Source: Axinella damicornis
Lineage: Eukaryota; Porifera; Demospongiae; Axinellida; Axinellidae
Assembly: GCA_963931865.1 (NCBI GenBank)
Contig: OZ007510.1
Location: 1,316,717-1,380,716, forward strand
Direction: 5' to 3'
DNA length: 64,000 nucleotides
Positions 12,436-22,157 of this stretch are shown here, piece by piece; position 1 is the first letter of the stretch, and each line of letters opens with the position of its first letter. The notes below the pieces were generated by a model. That model ran no database searches. It was given only the letters and a program-made list of their open reading frames with translations, and had not been told where the DNA came from. The translations under genes and the position numbers were made by a program.

Positions 12436-15400
12436 ATGGCTGCTGAGTACGAAATAATACGCGCGTGTGAGCGGGGGAATGTAGCTGAAGTGGAGAGACT
12501 GCTGGCTCAAGTCATCAACACAGGAGACGGCCTTAGAATTGGCACGCGGGCCAAGAGAATTCTCCTTCACTTCTCCTGCAGCCGTGGCCTTCTGGACGTG
12601 ACCAGGCGGTTGGTGGAACAGTACCAGTATGATCTCGAGTGTAAGGACAGGAATGGTGATACTCCACTGCATGTGGCTTGTCGTGTGGGTCAAGTGGACA
12701 TTGTGAGGTACCTTGTTAGTAAATGGGGGTACCGGTGCAGTACAGCCTACCAGAACAAGTATGGTGATACTCCACTGCATGTGGCTTGTCGTGGGGACCA
12801 TGTGGACATTGTGAGGTACCTTGTTAGTGAACGGGGGTGCGATACAGCCTGTCAGAACAAGTATGGTGATACTCCACTGCATGTGGCTTGTCGAGGGGGT
12901 CATGTGGACATTGTGAGGTACCTTGTTAGTGACCGAGGTTGCAGTACAGCCTGTTTGAACAAGAATAGTAGAACTTCACTGCATGTGGCTTGTCAGTATG
13001 GGCACCTAGCAGTTGTTGAAATCCTCCTTACTGCTCAAGATTGTAGCACTACCTGTGATAAACATAGTAGAATTCTGCTACACTACTCCTGCCGCCATGG
13101 CTGGATGGATGTGACTAGGAGGTTGGTGGAACAATACCACTGTCATCCAGAGAGTAGGGACGAGGATGGTGATACTTTACTGCATGAGGTTTGTTGTCGT
13201 GGGCGTCATGTGGACATTGTGAAGTACCTTGTTAGTGAACGGGGCTGCAGTACAACCTGTCAGAACCATTTTGATGACACTCCACTGCATATGGCTTGTC
13301 GTGGGTGCCATGTGGATATTGTGAGGTACCTTGTTAGTGAACGGAGGTGCAGTACAGCATGTCTTAATATGAAAAGCAAAACTCCACTGCTTGAGGCATG
13401 TGAGTATGGGCACCTAGCAGTTGTCGAAATCCTCCTTACTGCTCAAGATTGTAGCTCTTCTTGTACTAAACATAGTCAAATTCTGCTACACTACTGCTGC
13501 ATATATGGCTGGCCAGATGTGACCAAGAGGTTGGTGGAGCAATACCACTGTGATCCAGTGAGTAGGGACAAGGATGGTAATACTCCACTGCATGTGGCTT
13601 GTCGTAGGGGTCATGTGGACATTGTGAGGTACCTTGTTAGTGAACGGGGGTGCAATACAGCATGTGTTAACAAGAAAAGCAAAACTCCACTGCTTGAGGC
13701 TTGTGAGTATTTGCGCCAAGCAGTTGTTGAAATCCTCCTTACTGCTCAAGATTGTAGCACTACCTGTGATAAACATAGTAGAATTCTGCTACACCACTCC
13801 TGCCACCATGGCTGGCTGGATGTGATCAGGAGGTTGGTGGAGCAATACCACTGTGATCCAGACAGTAGGGACAAGAATGGTGATACTCCACTGCATGTAG
13901 CTTGTTGTGGGCATCATGTGGACATTGTGAGGTACCTTGTTAGTGAACGGGGGTGCAATACAGCATGTCTTAACAAGAAAAGCAAAACTCCACTGCTTGA
14001 GGCTTGTGAGTATGGGCGCCTAGCAGTTGCCGAAATCCTCCTTACTGCTCAAGATTGTAGCACTACCTGTACTAAACATAGCAGAATTCTGCTACACTAC
14101 TCTTGCCACCATGGCTGGCTGGATGTGATCAGGAGGTTGGTGGAGCAATACCACTGTGATCCAGAGAGTAGGGACAAGAATGGTGATACTTTACTGCATG
14201 AGGCTTGTCGTGGGAGTCATATGGACATTGTAAGGTACCTTGTTGGTGAATGGGGGTGCAGTACAGCCTGTCTGAATGAGAATCACAAAACTCCACTGCT
14301 TGAGGCTTGTGAGTATGGGCGCCTAGCAGTTGCCGAAATCCTCCTTACTGCTCAAGATTGTAGCACTACCTGTACTAAACATAGCAGAATTCTTCTACAC
14401 TACTCTTGCCACCATGGCTGGCTGGATGTGATCAGGAGGTTGGTGGAGCAATACCAATGTGATCCAGAGAGTAGGGACAAGGACGGTGATACTTTACTGC
14501 ATGAGGCTTGTCGTTGGGGCTGTGTGGATACTGTGAGGTACCTTGTTAGTGAACGGGGGTGCAGTATAACCTGTCAGAACAAGGATGGTGATACACCACT
14601 GCATGTGGCTTGCTTGGAGAACCGACCAGGTGTTGTGCAGTTTCTGTTGTCCTCTGGAAGAGCAGATCCATGGTGTAAGAACGCTAGCAATGAAACACCA
14701 ATGCAATGCTGTTATAGTTATGACATATCAAAAATGTTTGCAGTTTTTGCTGGCTTGAGCAAAAATAGCATACAAACTGCCATTAAGATGTTTGTCTTTG
14801 GCAATCCAACTGCTGGTAAGAGTACCCTGGTGAAGGTCATTGAGAACAAGGTCACTAGTCGGTTTGGAGCATTTGCTGGCCAGTTTAGAAACGTGTCTGG
14901 TGTGGAAAAAAAGACTGCTGGTATCAATACAGTCACCATTCAAAGCAGTACATTTGGCACTGTTACCGTTTATGACCTAGCAGGCCAGTTTGAGTACTAC
15001 TCCAGCCACGATGCACTGGTAGGGAATCTGATGTCTTCTTCTGCTGCCATCTTCATAGTATTAGTCAAACTCAGTGAGAGTGAGGCTGAGGTGATTCGGA
15101 CACTGCAATACTGGATCTCATTTATTGAGAACTGCTGCAGCCGAGTGAAGGCCACAGCCCACCTGATAGTCATAGGAAGCTGGGCAGACAAGGTGATAGA
15201 AGCTGGGGAAAATGTTGACCGAAAGTGGTCAAATATCAAAGCTTGCATCTCTTCCAGCTCTCCCCTGTCTTTTGTAGGATTTGCAGCTCTAGACTGTCGC
15301 AAACTGGCTTCTAGTGGGTTAGGTAAGATCTGTGACATGATTGGATCAAGCTGTATGGAACTGAGAGAAGCTGAAGTCTTGGAGCAGAAAGCAATTATTT

Positions 15401-16982
15401 ACCCTTACTTGTTACATGTTTTCATTAGCACTAAACTCCATGGACAGATTGCCTGCAGTGTCAGGGAACTTTGTATCCAGATTACAGCAGAAGATGATGT
15501 TCTTCTACCAACTGAACCAAGTTTACTGTCTCCGTTACTGAGCAGCTTGAGTGATGGTGGACACCTGCTCTACCTACCCAATAAGGAAGACCTTGAAGCT
15601 GGGTGGATGATTGTTGACAAAGAAGCTTTACTTTCCAAAATCAGTGGCACCATTTTTGCTCCAGACAATTTCAAGCAGCATCATGACATAGCCACCAGTA
15701 CTGGAGTTGTACCGCATTCCAAAGTTGCGAGCGTATTTGCTGAGAAATACAGCATCGACATGATCTTGAGCGTTCTGACTCTGTTTGAGTTCTGTCACAA
15801 GATAAATGACTCCTTCACCCTCTCACTGATAGCTGACAATGACCCCTCCAGAGACAGTGCTACAGCCATTGCCACAGGTGATGAATCCTCCGAGAGCTAC
15901 TACTTCTTCCCAGCTCTAGTTCGAGTTGAACGTCCCACAGACATCTGGCAGAGCAGTGATCCTGGCCAGTACCAGTGTGGTTGGTGTCTGCAGTGCTCCA
16001 AAGAAGGTCAGTACCTCACCCCATGGTTTCTACATGTGTTGGTTCTTCGCCTGGCCTTTTCCTTTGCCCTGGCCCCCGACACCTCCCAGCAGGACAGAGC
16101 CTCACCTGTGCTGAGAAGAAGGTGTGCCATTTGGAAGAATGGAATTCAGTGGCTGGATCAGGATGGTGTTGAAACGATTGTAGAAGTATCAGAACAGAAT
16201 CGTATGGTACTGCTAGTGATGTCGTGCCCTGGAGGAGAGGAGATGGCATGCGTTCGACTTCATTCCTCACTCATCTCAAAGGTCCTGGAAACAAAAGAGG
16301 AACTTTGTCCTGGGATATCTACCACTGAACTGTTGATCGACCCATCAAACTTGTCTAACTACCCTCTACCTAGTTCAAGTGAGCTCACACTCTACAGAGT
16401 GGCTGATCAAGTTGTCAAGGCTGTCCGAGAAGGCAAGCAGTTCATTCTTGACACCACTGGCAGAAAGAATCTAAAGCTGGAAAATGCTCTCCACCTTGAA
16501 CCGTATCATGGTATGCAATTGAGATGCATCAATCGACTGTTTGACAAAGACTTAGCAAAGCGAGAAGTTGATGATAGCTTCCTGCAAGATCTAGCTGCTA
16601 ACATTCACACCAAGTTGATGGAGCGAATTCATATACAAGAAGCATTTCAAGTGTTCAGTATTCCTGACGATCGTGAGTTCTACAACTATTGCGAGCAGTT
16701 TGCCAAAGAGAAGTACAACCCTGTCATGAGGTGCTTTCGTCTCTTTCTCACATGGAAGAAATATGACACTAATGGAGCCACGTACCAGAGCCTTCGCACC
16801 ACTCTGGACAAATACAGCATCTTCTGTGGTAGAAACCCGGTGAGTTAGTGTTGAAACTAGGGAAGGTAATATGTACACCTTTTGAGTAGCTTTTGTACAT
16901 GCAGATATCAATGGTGGTTGATGCTGCCAGCAGTGAGGCAGGAGGATCATCCACTGGTGTGGAGAGCAAGAGCACCCAGTGA
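12436..16982 (+). CDS. Ankyrin-repeat Roc-COR death-domain protein (DAPK1-like ROCO without kinase)
   Basis: The main exon is 12436-16839. It runs to a TAG at 16846, but CCG|GTGAGT at 16840 is a strong donor, and an acceptor at 16901-16904 gives an in-phase second exon, 16905-16982 (ISMVVDAASSEAGG..., stop TGA). The predicted protein is 1493 aa. Residues ~1-770 hold about 23 ankyrin repeats (TPLHVACR-GHVDIVRYLV type). A Roc GTPase follows: P-loop GNPTAGKST (789-797), G3 DLAGQ (847-851), and SWADK (915-919) in the place of NKxD. A COR region spans ~980-1170. The C-terminus ~1367-1468 resembles a death domain (RCFRLFLTWKKYDTNGATYQ). The order ANK-Roc-COR-death is that of DAPK1 minus its kinase. 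Partners and ligands are unknown; intracellular sensing or apoptosis signalling is inference. The ankyrin part shows recently homogenised 303-bp units. Confidence 0.88.
13033..14652 (+). repeat. Higher-order ankyrin repeats, 303-bp unit
   Basis: The block starting GCTCAAGATTGTAGC recurs at 13033, 13441, 13744, 14047 and 14350. The spacings are 408, 303, 303 and 303 bp. The 303-bp unit is three ankyrin repeats (101 residues); the 408-bp spacing carries a fourth. Neighbouring units differ at only a few bases, so expansion or gene conversion is recent. Confidence 0.9.
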
Positions 16983-17111
16983 ACAGCCACTTGGTATGGA
17001 AACACTAGTAGACAGGTGGTTGCTATGGTTGTAACACTTTGTAGTATAACTGTGATCGATCATCTTACAGGTGGCCAAGATGAGACAGTGTCAGCAGTAT
17101 GTGTGAACAGC

Positions 17112-17112
<1 letters not shown>

Positions 17113-17142
<30 letters not shown>
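17113..17142. repeat. Homopolymer C run
   Basis: A run of about 30 C, followed directly by the first ~1.34 kb tandem unit. Confidence 0.9.
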
Positions 17143-17145
<3 letters not shown>

Positions 17146-17149
17146 CATT

Positions 17150-18458
17150 TGTGGGAGGATGTTTCATTGGACTCTGACCTCAATTCTGATATCCTGAAAG
17201 TGCATCAGATCTCTTTCCCCGCAGTGAGTAATGCACAGTAATACCCACCTTGAGGTTGGAACACATAACACTGTTATTGTTGGTACGCCCAATGTCTGCT
17301 GATTGTGGTTGGCATGGGTATAGCCATGAGGTCAGCACATGCTGAGATAACAGTGTAGTGTATGTGCATGTGAAGAGGGTGTGGTGTTCTGAGCGGCAGT
17401 GCTTTCAGGAGTTCCAATCAGATCGCAGAATTAATTATATTTGCATGACATAAGCAATTGTATTTTGAGCCGAATTGGAGATAGTGAAAGCTGGCTCGTA
17501 GCCTGTTTTCGACTGTCCCAATGGACTTTTCGGCTGTCCCAATCAGAGACTTTTTCGCCATCTCGAACTTTTGTAAACTGTGCTGTGTAATAGTCTATAT
17601 GTGCTGGGGCAATCGGAAACTCAAGTTCCAGATTTAAAATGCAATTATGACATGCCGTCCCATGAAATGTCACTCAGAACACCACTTTCTCTTTCCGCGC
17701 TTTTCACAGAGGGTCTGGGAAAAAGACTATATATATACAGTGTACGACATGTGTATTCTTTTATAGGAAAATCCAGACTTCTGGATACATCTGTACCCCA
17801 TTTTGAGTGCATAGAGCAGTGCTACAGATATGGTTCAGAAGTAGACGGTCCATACAGTATTCTTTCGGTGGTTGCATCCACATATTTGCTGCCAAAACTG
17901 TAATAATTGGGGTGAGCCTGAGCGAGCCCCACATAGACGAGTTTGCTGCGAGTTTTCCATTGTACGTCGTGCCGTAAATCACTTGCAGCTCTTATTCGTG
18001 TTTGTTATTGCATCGTGCGTTTATTCGAAACCAGGCATTGAAACCATGAACACTCAGAACAGTCGATGGATGCCGGACGATGGCAACAAGGACCAACCTA
18101 TTCATTGGCTAGAGCGATAGTCCCTACCGCATGGCTATAAAGATTCATCTGCTGATGCCATTTGATACTTGTATAATTGTGCCTGACTCCGTGTACGTGT
18201 GGGATGTTTACCTGCTGGACTGTCACTCGCAGATCCTGTACGTGTTGTGTGCGTGTGTATTTGACCTGAGGTTGTGCTATGCTCAGTCACATTCTGATGA
18301 CATTCGTGTGCATGTCCTGCATGTACACACTCGCTCAGGCTCACCCCACAATGTCCTGCATTCCACTAGTACATTATCATTGTACTTTTCCTTCCCCTCT
18401 CCCAGACCCAACACACACCCACACTCACATGCCAATATAGAATGATAGTATTTGTGGC
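17150..18458. repeat. Tandem unit 1 of 3 (~1.34 kb, non-coding)
   Basis: It aligns nearly base for base with the next unit (for example GAATTAATTATATTTGCATG at 17430 and again 1344 bp later). It lacks the 46-bp foldback element that units 2 and 3 carry. Short frames recur in each unit but have no recognisable domain and are not kept intact in unit 3, so I do not call genes. It contains a TIR-bounded segment (17909-18347). Confidence 0.85.
17909..18347. mobile_element. TIR-bounded segment, ~440 bp, in tandem unit 1
   Basis: The left end GGGGTGAGCCTGAGCGAG is the exact reverse complement of CTCGCTCAGGCTCACCCC at the right end. No transposase frame. Possibly a non-autonomous DNA transposon carried along in the tandem array; the target duplication is unclear. 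Confidence 0.6.
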
Positions 18459-18603
18459 AGGATGTTGATGTTTCTTTGGACTCACCCCATTTCTGAAAGT
18501 GCTCAGATCAGGAAGGTCTTTCCCCACAGGATCTTGAGGTTGGAACAAATGACAGTGTTATTGTTGGTATGGCGCCTGATGTCTGCTGATTGTGGTTGGG
18601 TAT

Positions 18604-18651
18604 AGCCTCGTTCCCAGGCTCGCCGTCTCGGGCCTGGGAACGAGGCTAGGT
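18604..18651. mobile_element. Minimal foldback element (~46 bp hairpin)
   Basis: TAGCCTCGTTCCCAGGC, an 11-base loop region, then GCCTGGGAACGAGGCTA: a near-perfect hairpin. GGTTGGGTATAG flanks it on both sides, which looks like a target duplication. It is absent from tandem unit 1 and present in units 2 and 3. Confidence 0.8.
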
Positions 18652-19250
18652 TGGGTATAGCCAAGGCCCATGAGGTCAGCACATGCTGAGATAACAGTGT
18701 AGTGTATGTGCATGTGAAGAGGGTGTGGTGTTCTGAGCGGCAGTGCTTTCAGGAGTTCCAATCAGATCGCAGAATTAATTATATTTGCATGACATAAGCA
18801 ATTGTATTTTGAGCCGAATTGGAGATAGTGAAAGCTGGCTCGTAGCCTGTTTTCGACTGTCCCAATGGACTTTTCGGCTGTCCCAATCAGAGACTTTTTC
18901 GCCGTCTCGAACTTTTGTAAACTGTGCTGTGTAATAGTCTATATGTGCTGGGGCAATCGGAAACTCAAGTTCCAGATTTAAAATGCAATTATGACATGCC
19001 GTCCCATGAAATGTCACTCAGAACACCACTTTCTCTTTCCGCGCTTTTCACAGAGGGTCTGGGAAAAAGACTATATATACAGTGTACAACATGTGTATTC
19101 TTTTATAGGAAAATCCAGACTTCTGGATACATCTGTACCCCATTTTGAGTGCATAGAGCTGTGCTACAGATATGGTTCAGAAGTAGACAGTCCATACAGT
19201 ATTCTTTCGGTGGTTGCATCCACATATTTGCTGCCAAAACTGTAATAATT

Positions 19251-19690
19251 GGGGTGAGCCTGAGCGAGCCCCACATAGACGAGTTTGCTGCGAGTTTTCC
19301 ATTGTATGTCGTGCCGTAAATCACTTGCAGCTCTTATTCGTGTTTGTTATTGCATCGTGCGTTTATTCGAAACCAGGCATTGAAACCATGAACACTCAGA
19401 ACAGTCGATGGATGCCGGACGATGGCAGCAAGGACCAACCTATTCATTGGCTAGAGCGATAGTCCCTACCGCATGGCTATAAAGATTCATCTGCTGATGC
19501 CATTTGATACTTGTATAATTGTGCCTGACTCCGTGTACGTGTGGGATGTTTACCTGCTAGACTGCTACTCACAGATCCTGCACGTATTGTGTGCGTGTGT
19601 AATTGACCTGAGGTTGTGCTATGCTCAGTCACATTCTGATGACATTCGTGTGCATGTCCTGCATGTACACACTCGCTCAGGCTCACCCCA
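19251..19690. mobile_element. TIR-bounded segment, ~440 bp, in tandem unit 2
   Basis: Same 18-bp inverted ends as 17909-18347 (GGGGTGAGCCTGAGCGAG and its complement). Confidence 0.6.
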
Positions 19691-19800
19691 CAATGTCCTG
19701 CATTCCACTAGTACATTATCATTGTATTTTTTCCTTCCCCTCTTCCAGACCCAACACACACCCACACTCACATGCCAATATAGAATGATAGTATTTGTGA

Positions 19801-21110
19801 CAGGATGTTACTTTGGACTCACCCCATTTCTGAAAGTGCTCAGATCAGGAAGGTCTTTCCCCACAGGATCTTGAGGTTGGAACACATGACACTGTTATTG
19901 TTGGTATGGCACCTGATGTCTGCTAATTGTGGTTGGGTATAGCCTCCTTCCCAGGCTCGCCATCTCGGGCCTGGGAACAAGGCTAGGTTGGGTATAGCCA
20001 AGGCCCATGAGGTCAGCACATGCTGAGATAACAGTGTAGTGTATGTGCATGTGAAATAGGGTGTGGTGTTGCAGTGCTTTGCAGAAGACTTAATTATATT
20101 TGCATGATATAAGCGATTGTATTTTGAGCCTAATTGGAGATAAGTGAAAGCTGTCTAGCTTGCAGCCTGTCCCATGCAATAGACTTTTTGGCCAACTTGA
20201 ACTTTTGTAAACTGTGCTGTGTATACGCTGGGGCAATCAGAAACTTGAGTTCCGGATTTAAAATGCAATTATGACATGCCGCATGGCTCCGTCCCATGAA
20301 ATGTCACTCAGAACACTAGACCCTCTTTCCGCTTTTTCACGGAGGGTCTGGGAACAAGACTATACAGTGTACAGCATGTGGGAAATTTATAGGAAAATCC
20401 AGACTTCCAGATACATCTGCACCCAGCCCCATTTCGAGTGCATAGAGCAGTGCTACAGATATGGTTCAGAAGTAGACGGTCCATACCGTACTGTTTCGGT
20501 TGTTGCATCCACATAATTATTTGCTGCCAAAACTGTACAGCCTAAGCGAGCCCCACATAGACGTGTTTGCTGCGAATTTCCATATGTTTATATTCGGTAA
20601 ATCACTTGCAGCTCTTATTCGTGTTTGTTATTGCATCGTGCGTTAATTCGAAACCAGGTATTGAATGATCGAACCCTGAACATTCAGAACAGTCTACCGG
20701 CTCGATGGATGCCGGACGATGGCAACAAGGACCAACCTATTCATTGTCTAGAGCAATAGTCCCTACCGCATGGCAACAAAGATTCATCTGCTGATGCCAT
20801 TAAATTTGATACTTGTATAATTGTGCCTGACTCCGTGTACGTGTGGGACGTTTACCTGCTGGACTGCTACTCACAGATCCTGCACGTATTGTGTGCGTGT
20901 GTAATTGACCTGAGGTTGTGCTATGCTCAGTCACATTCTGATGACATTCGTGTGCATGTCCTGCATGTACACACTCGCTCAGGCTCACCCCACAATGTCC
21001 TGCATTCCACTAGTACATTATCATTGTACTTTTCCCTCCCCTTTCCCCGACCCAACACACACCCACACTCACACACCCTCACATGCCAATACAGACTGAT
21101 AGTAGTGCTG
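19801..21110. repeat. Tandem unit 3 of 3, more diverged
   Basis: Same order of sequence as units 1 and 2, with many substitutions and small indels. It keeps a foldback insertion (19938-19986). The left TIR of the internal segment has decayed (AGCCTAAGCGAGCCCC at ~20540), but the right end is intact at ~20985. Confidence 0.8.
19938..19986. mobile_element. Minimal foldback element in tandem unit 3
   Basis: TAGCCTCCTTCCCAGGC ... GCCTGGGAACAAGGCTA at the same site as the 18604 copy, with two stem mismatches. Units 2 and 3 therefore share one insertion event. Confidence 0.75.
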
Positions 21111-21361
21111 GTGACTAATGAGTTTTCCTGACAATCTCAAACTTCTGAGCATGGTACAGACCAACGCCAATCCCGGAGGTAATTTGGTACAGCTAGTAAT
21201 GTGACCGTCATGTGACTATCATGTGGTAATCACTAATGTTAATCTTCCTAGTAGATAGAACCCTGCAGTAGTTCTCCCAAGTTCTGTACCAGGGATCTAT
21301 GCGACGGCCTGACATGTTTCGTATTGTACTAATATAATGTATGTGCATTCACTATTAGGTT

Positions 21362-21456
21362 GATCAGAGGTGCAGACAATGGAGCCACGTTCCTTGTCAA
21401 AGACTACAGTGAAGAGCAAGTGGAAACTGTGCTACAGGAGTACTTCAAGTGATATT
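21362..21456 (+). pseudogene. Duplicated terminal exon of DNPH1
   Basis: About 88 bp from GGTGCAGACAATGGAGCC to the stop and the ATATT after it match 10372-10459 with one visible difference (CAA for CAG). The start of the exon is altered: the LSAM codons are missing and a short GTTGATC replaces them. Upstream, TTTCGTATTGTACT (~21317) matches DNPH1 intron 3 (~10107). No preceding DNPH1 exons are present, so it cannot encode the enzyme alone. Confidence 0.9.
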
Positions 21457-21536
21457 ATCTATCACTCAGAAGAATTATATCACAAAACATGTTTTGAATA
21501 TTGTATCTTCTGGGATAAAAAATCTTGCTGTTGGTC

Positions 21537-22040
21537 TCATACTGAAGAAGGTCCTAATCTAAGTTCCCTCTCAAACTGTTCTCCTGTCAGCGTTCCATCT
21601 ATTGCTTCACAGTTCTCATTGAAGACGGAGTAAGCGCTAGGCTCTGAGGGTTTCCTCCTGCTCCCTTGCAGGGAGTGAAAGAGAAAGAAAAGTACTGATA
21701 CCACAAAGTAAACCACTCCAAATTCAATCTCGATGAAGAAGCCCCACAGGACCACCCAGAGGAGGACCTTCAGTGCTGTCCTGTGCCATGAAGATCTAGG
21801 GGAGTGTTCCTCGGTCCTTCCTTCCTGCTGGTGATGTTCCTGTGTTTTTGAAGAGCTAGTACCCTCCACCCTTGCCTCCACCTTGTGTTGTACAGAATCA
21901 GATGGTGCTACTACATCAACGTCATCTTTTTGAGTGCTGTGGCTGTTGTCTTCTTCATTTGGAACTATTACTCTCTCTTTCAGTCGCTGCTTTGCCTTCC
22001 CCTCCCTGTAAGCAGAGAGCCTTGCTTGGATGTCTTGCAT
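21537..22040 (-). CDS. SAYSD1: SAYSvFN domain-containing protein 1 (SAYSD1)
   Basis: Single-exon gene, 167 aa from ATG at 22038-22040 (MQDIQARLSAYREGKAKQRL). This start is preferred because it aligns with the family N-terminus; the frame continues upstream only into the neighbouring gene's antisense. The middle is hydrophilic and Ser/Glu/His-rich. Next comes a membrane hairpin (LKVLLWVVLWGFFIEIEFG and VVYFVVSVLFFLFHSL), then the defining SAYSVFN motif and CEAIDGTLTGEQFERELRL near the C-terminus. SAYSD1 is an ER membrane protein reported to recognise UFMylated ribosomes at jammed translocons. It is head-to-head with MAD2L1BP, and its 3' end lies 80 bp from the stray DNPH1 exon. Confidence 0.95.
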   Translation of the reverse strand: MQDIQARLSAYREGKAKQRLKERVIVPNEEDNSHSTQKDDVDVVAPSDSVQHKVEARVEGTSSSKTQEHHQQEGRTEEHSPRSSWHRTALKVLLWVVLWGFFIEIEFGVVYFVVSVLFFLFHSLQGSRRKPSEPSAYSVFNENCEAIDGTLTGEQFERELRLGPSSV

Positions 22041-22157
22041 ACTTCCGTTCAGTTGACTGTTAATAATTGAGCTCCGCCCCCTCAGGCTTGCCTCGTCCCG
22101 GAATCCCGAGACCACCCGTGTCCAGTTCCAGCATAAACATGCAAGGAGCTGCAAGCA
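22041..22157. promoter_or_regulatory. Probable bidirectional promoter, SAYSD1/MAD2L1BP
   Basis: 117 bp between divergent ATG codons, moderately GC-rich, with no TATA box seen. Function is inferred from orientation and spacing. Confidence 0.55.

Larger units (their letters stand above)
18459..19800. repeat. Tandem unit 2 of 3 (~1.34 kb, non-coding)
   Basis: Very close copy of unit 1. It carries a 46-bp foldback insertion (18604-18651) flanked by GGTTGGGTATAG direct repeats, and the same TIR-bounded segment at about 19251-19690. Confidence 0.85.

Noticed and set aside
17580..19245. Recurrent 60-133 codon frames in the 1.34-kb tandem units as a small gene family
   Set aside because: No recognisable domain, no shared frame in the diverged third unit, and conservation is explained by recent DNA duplication.
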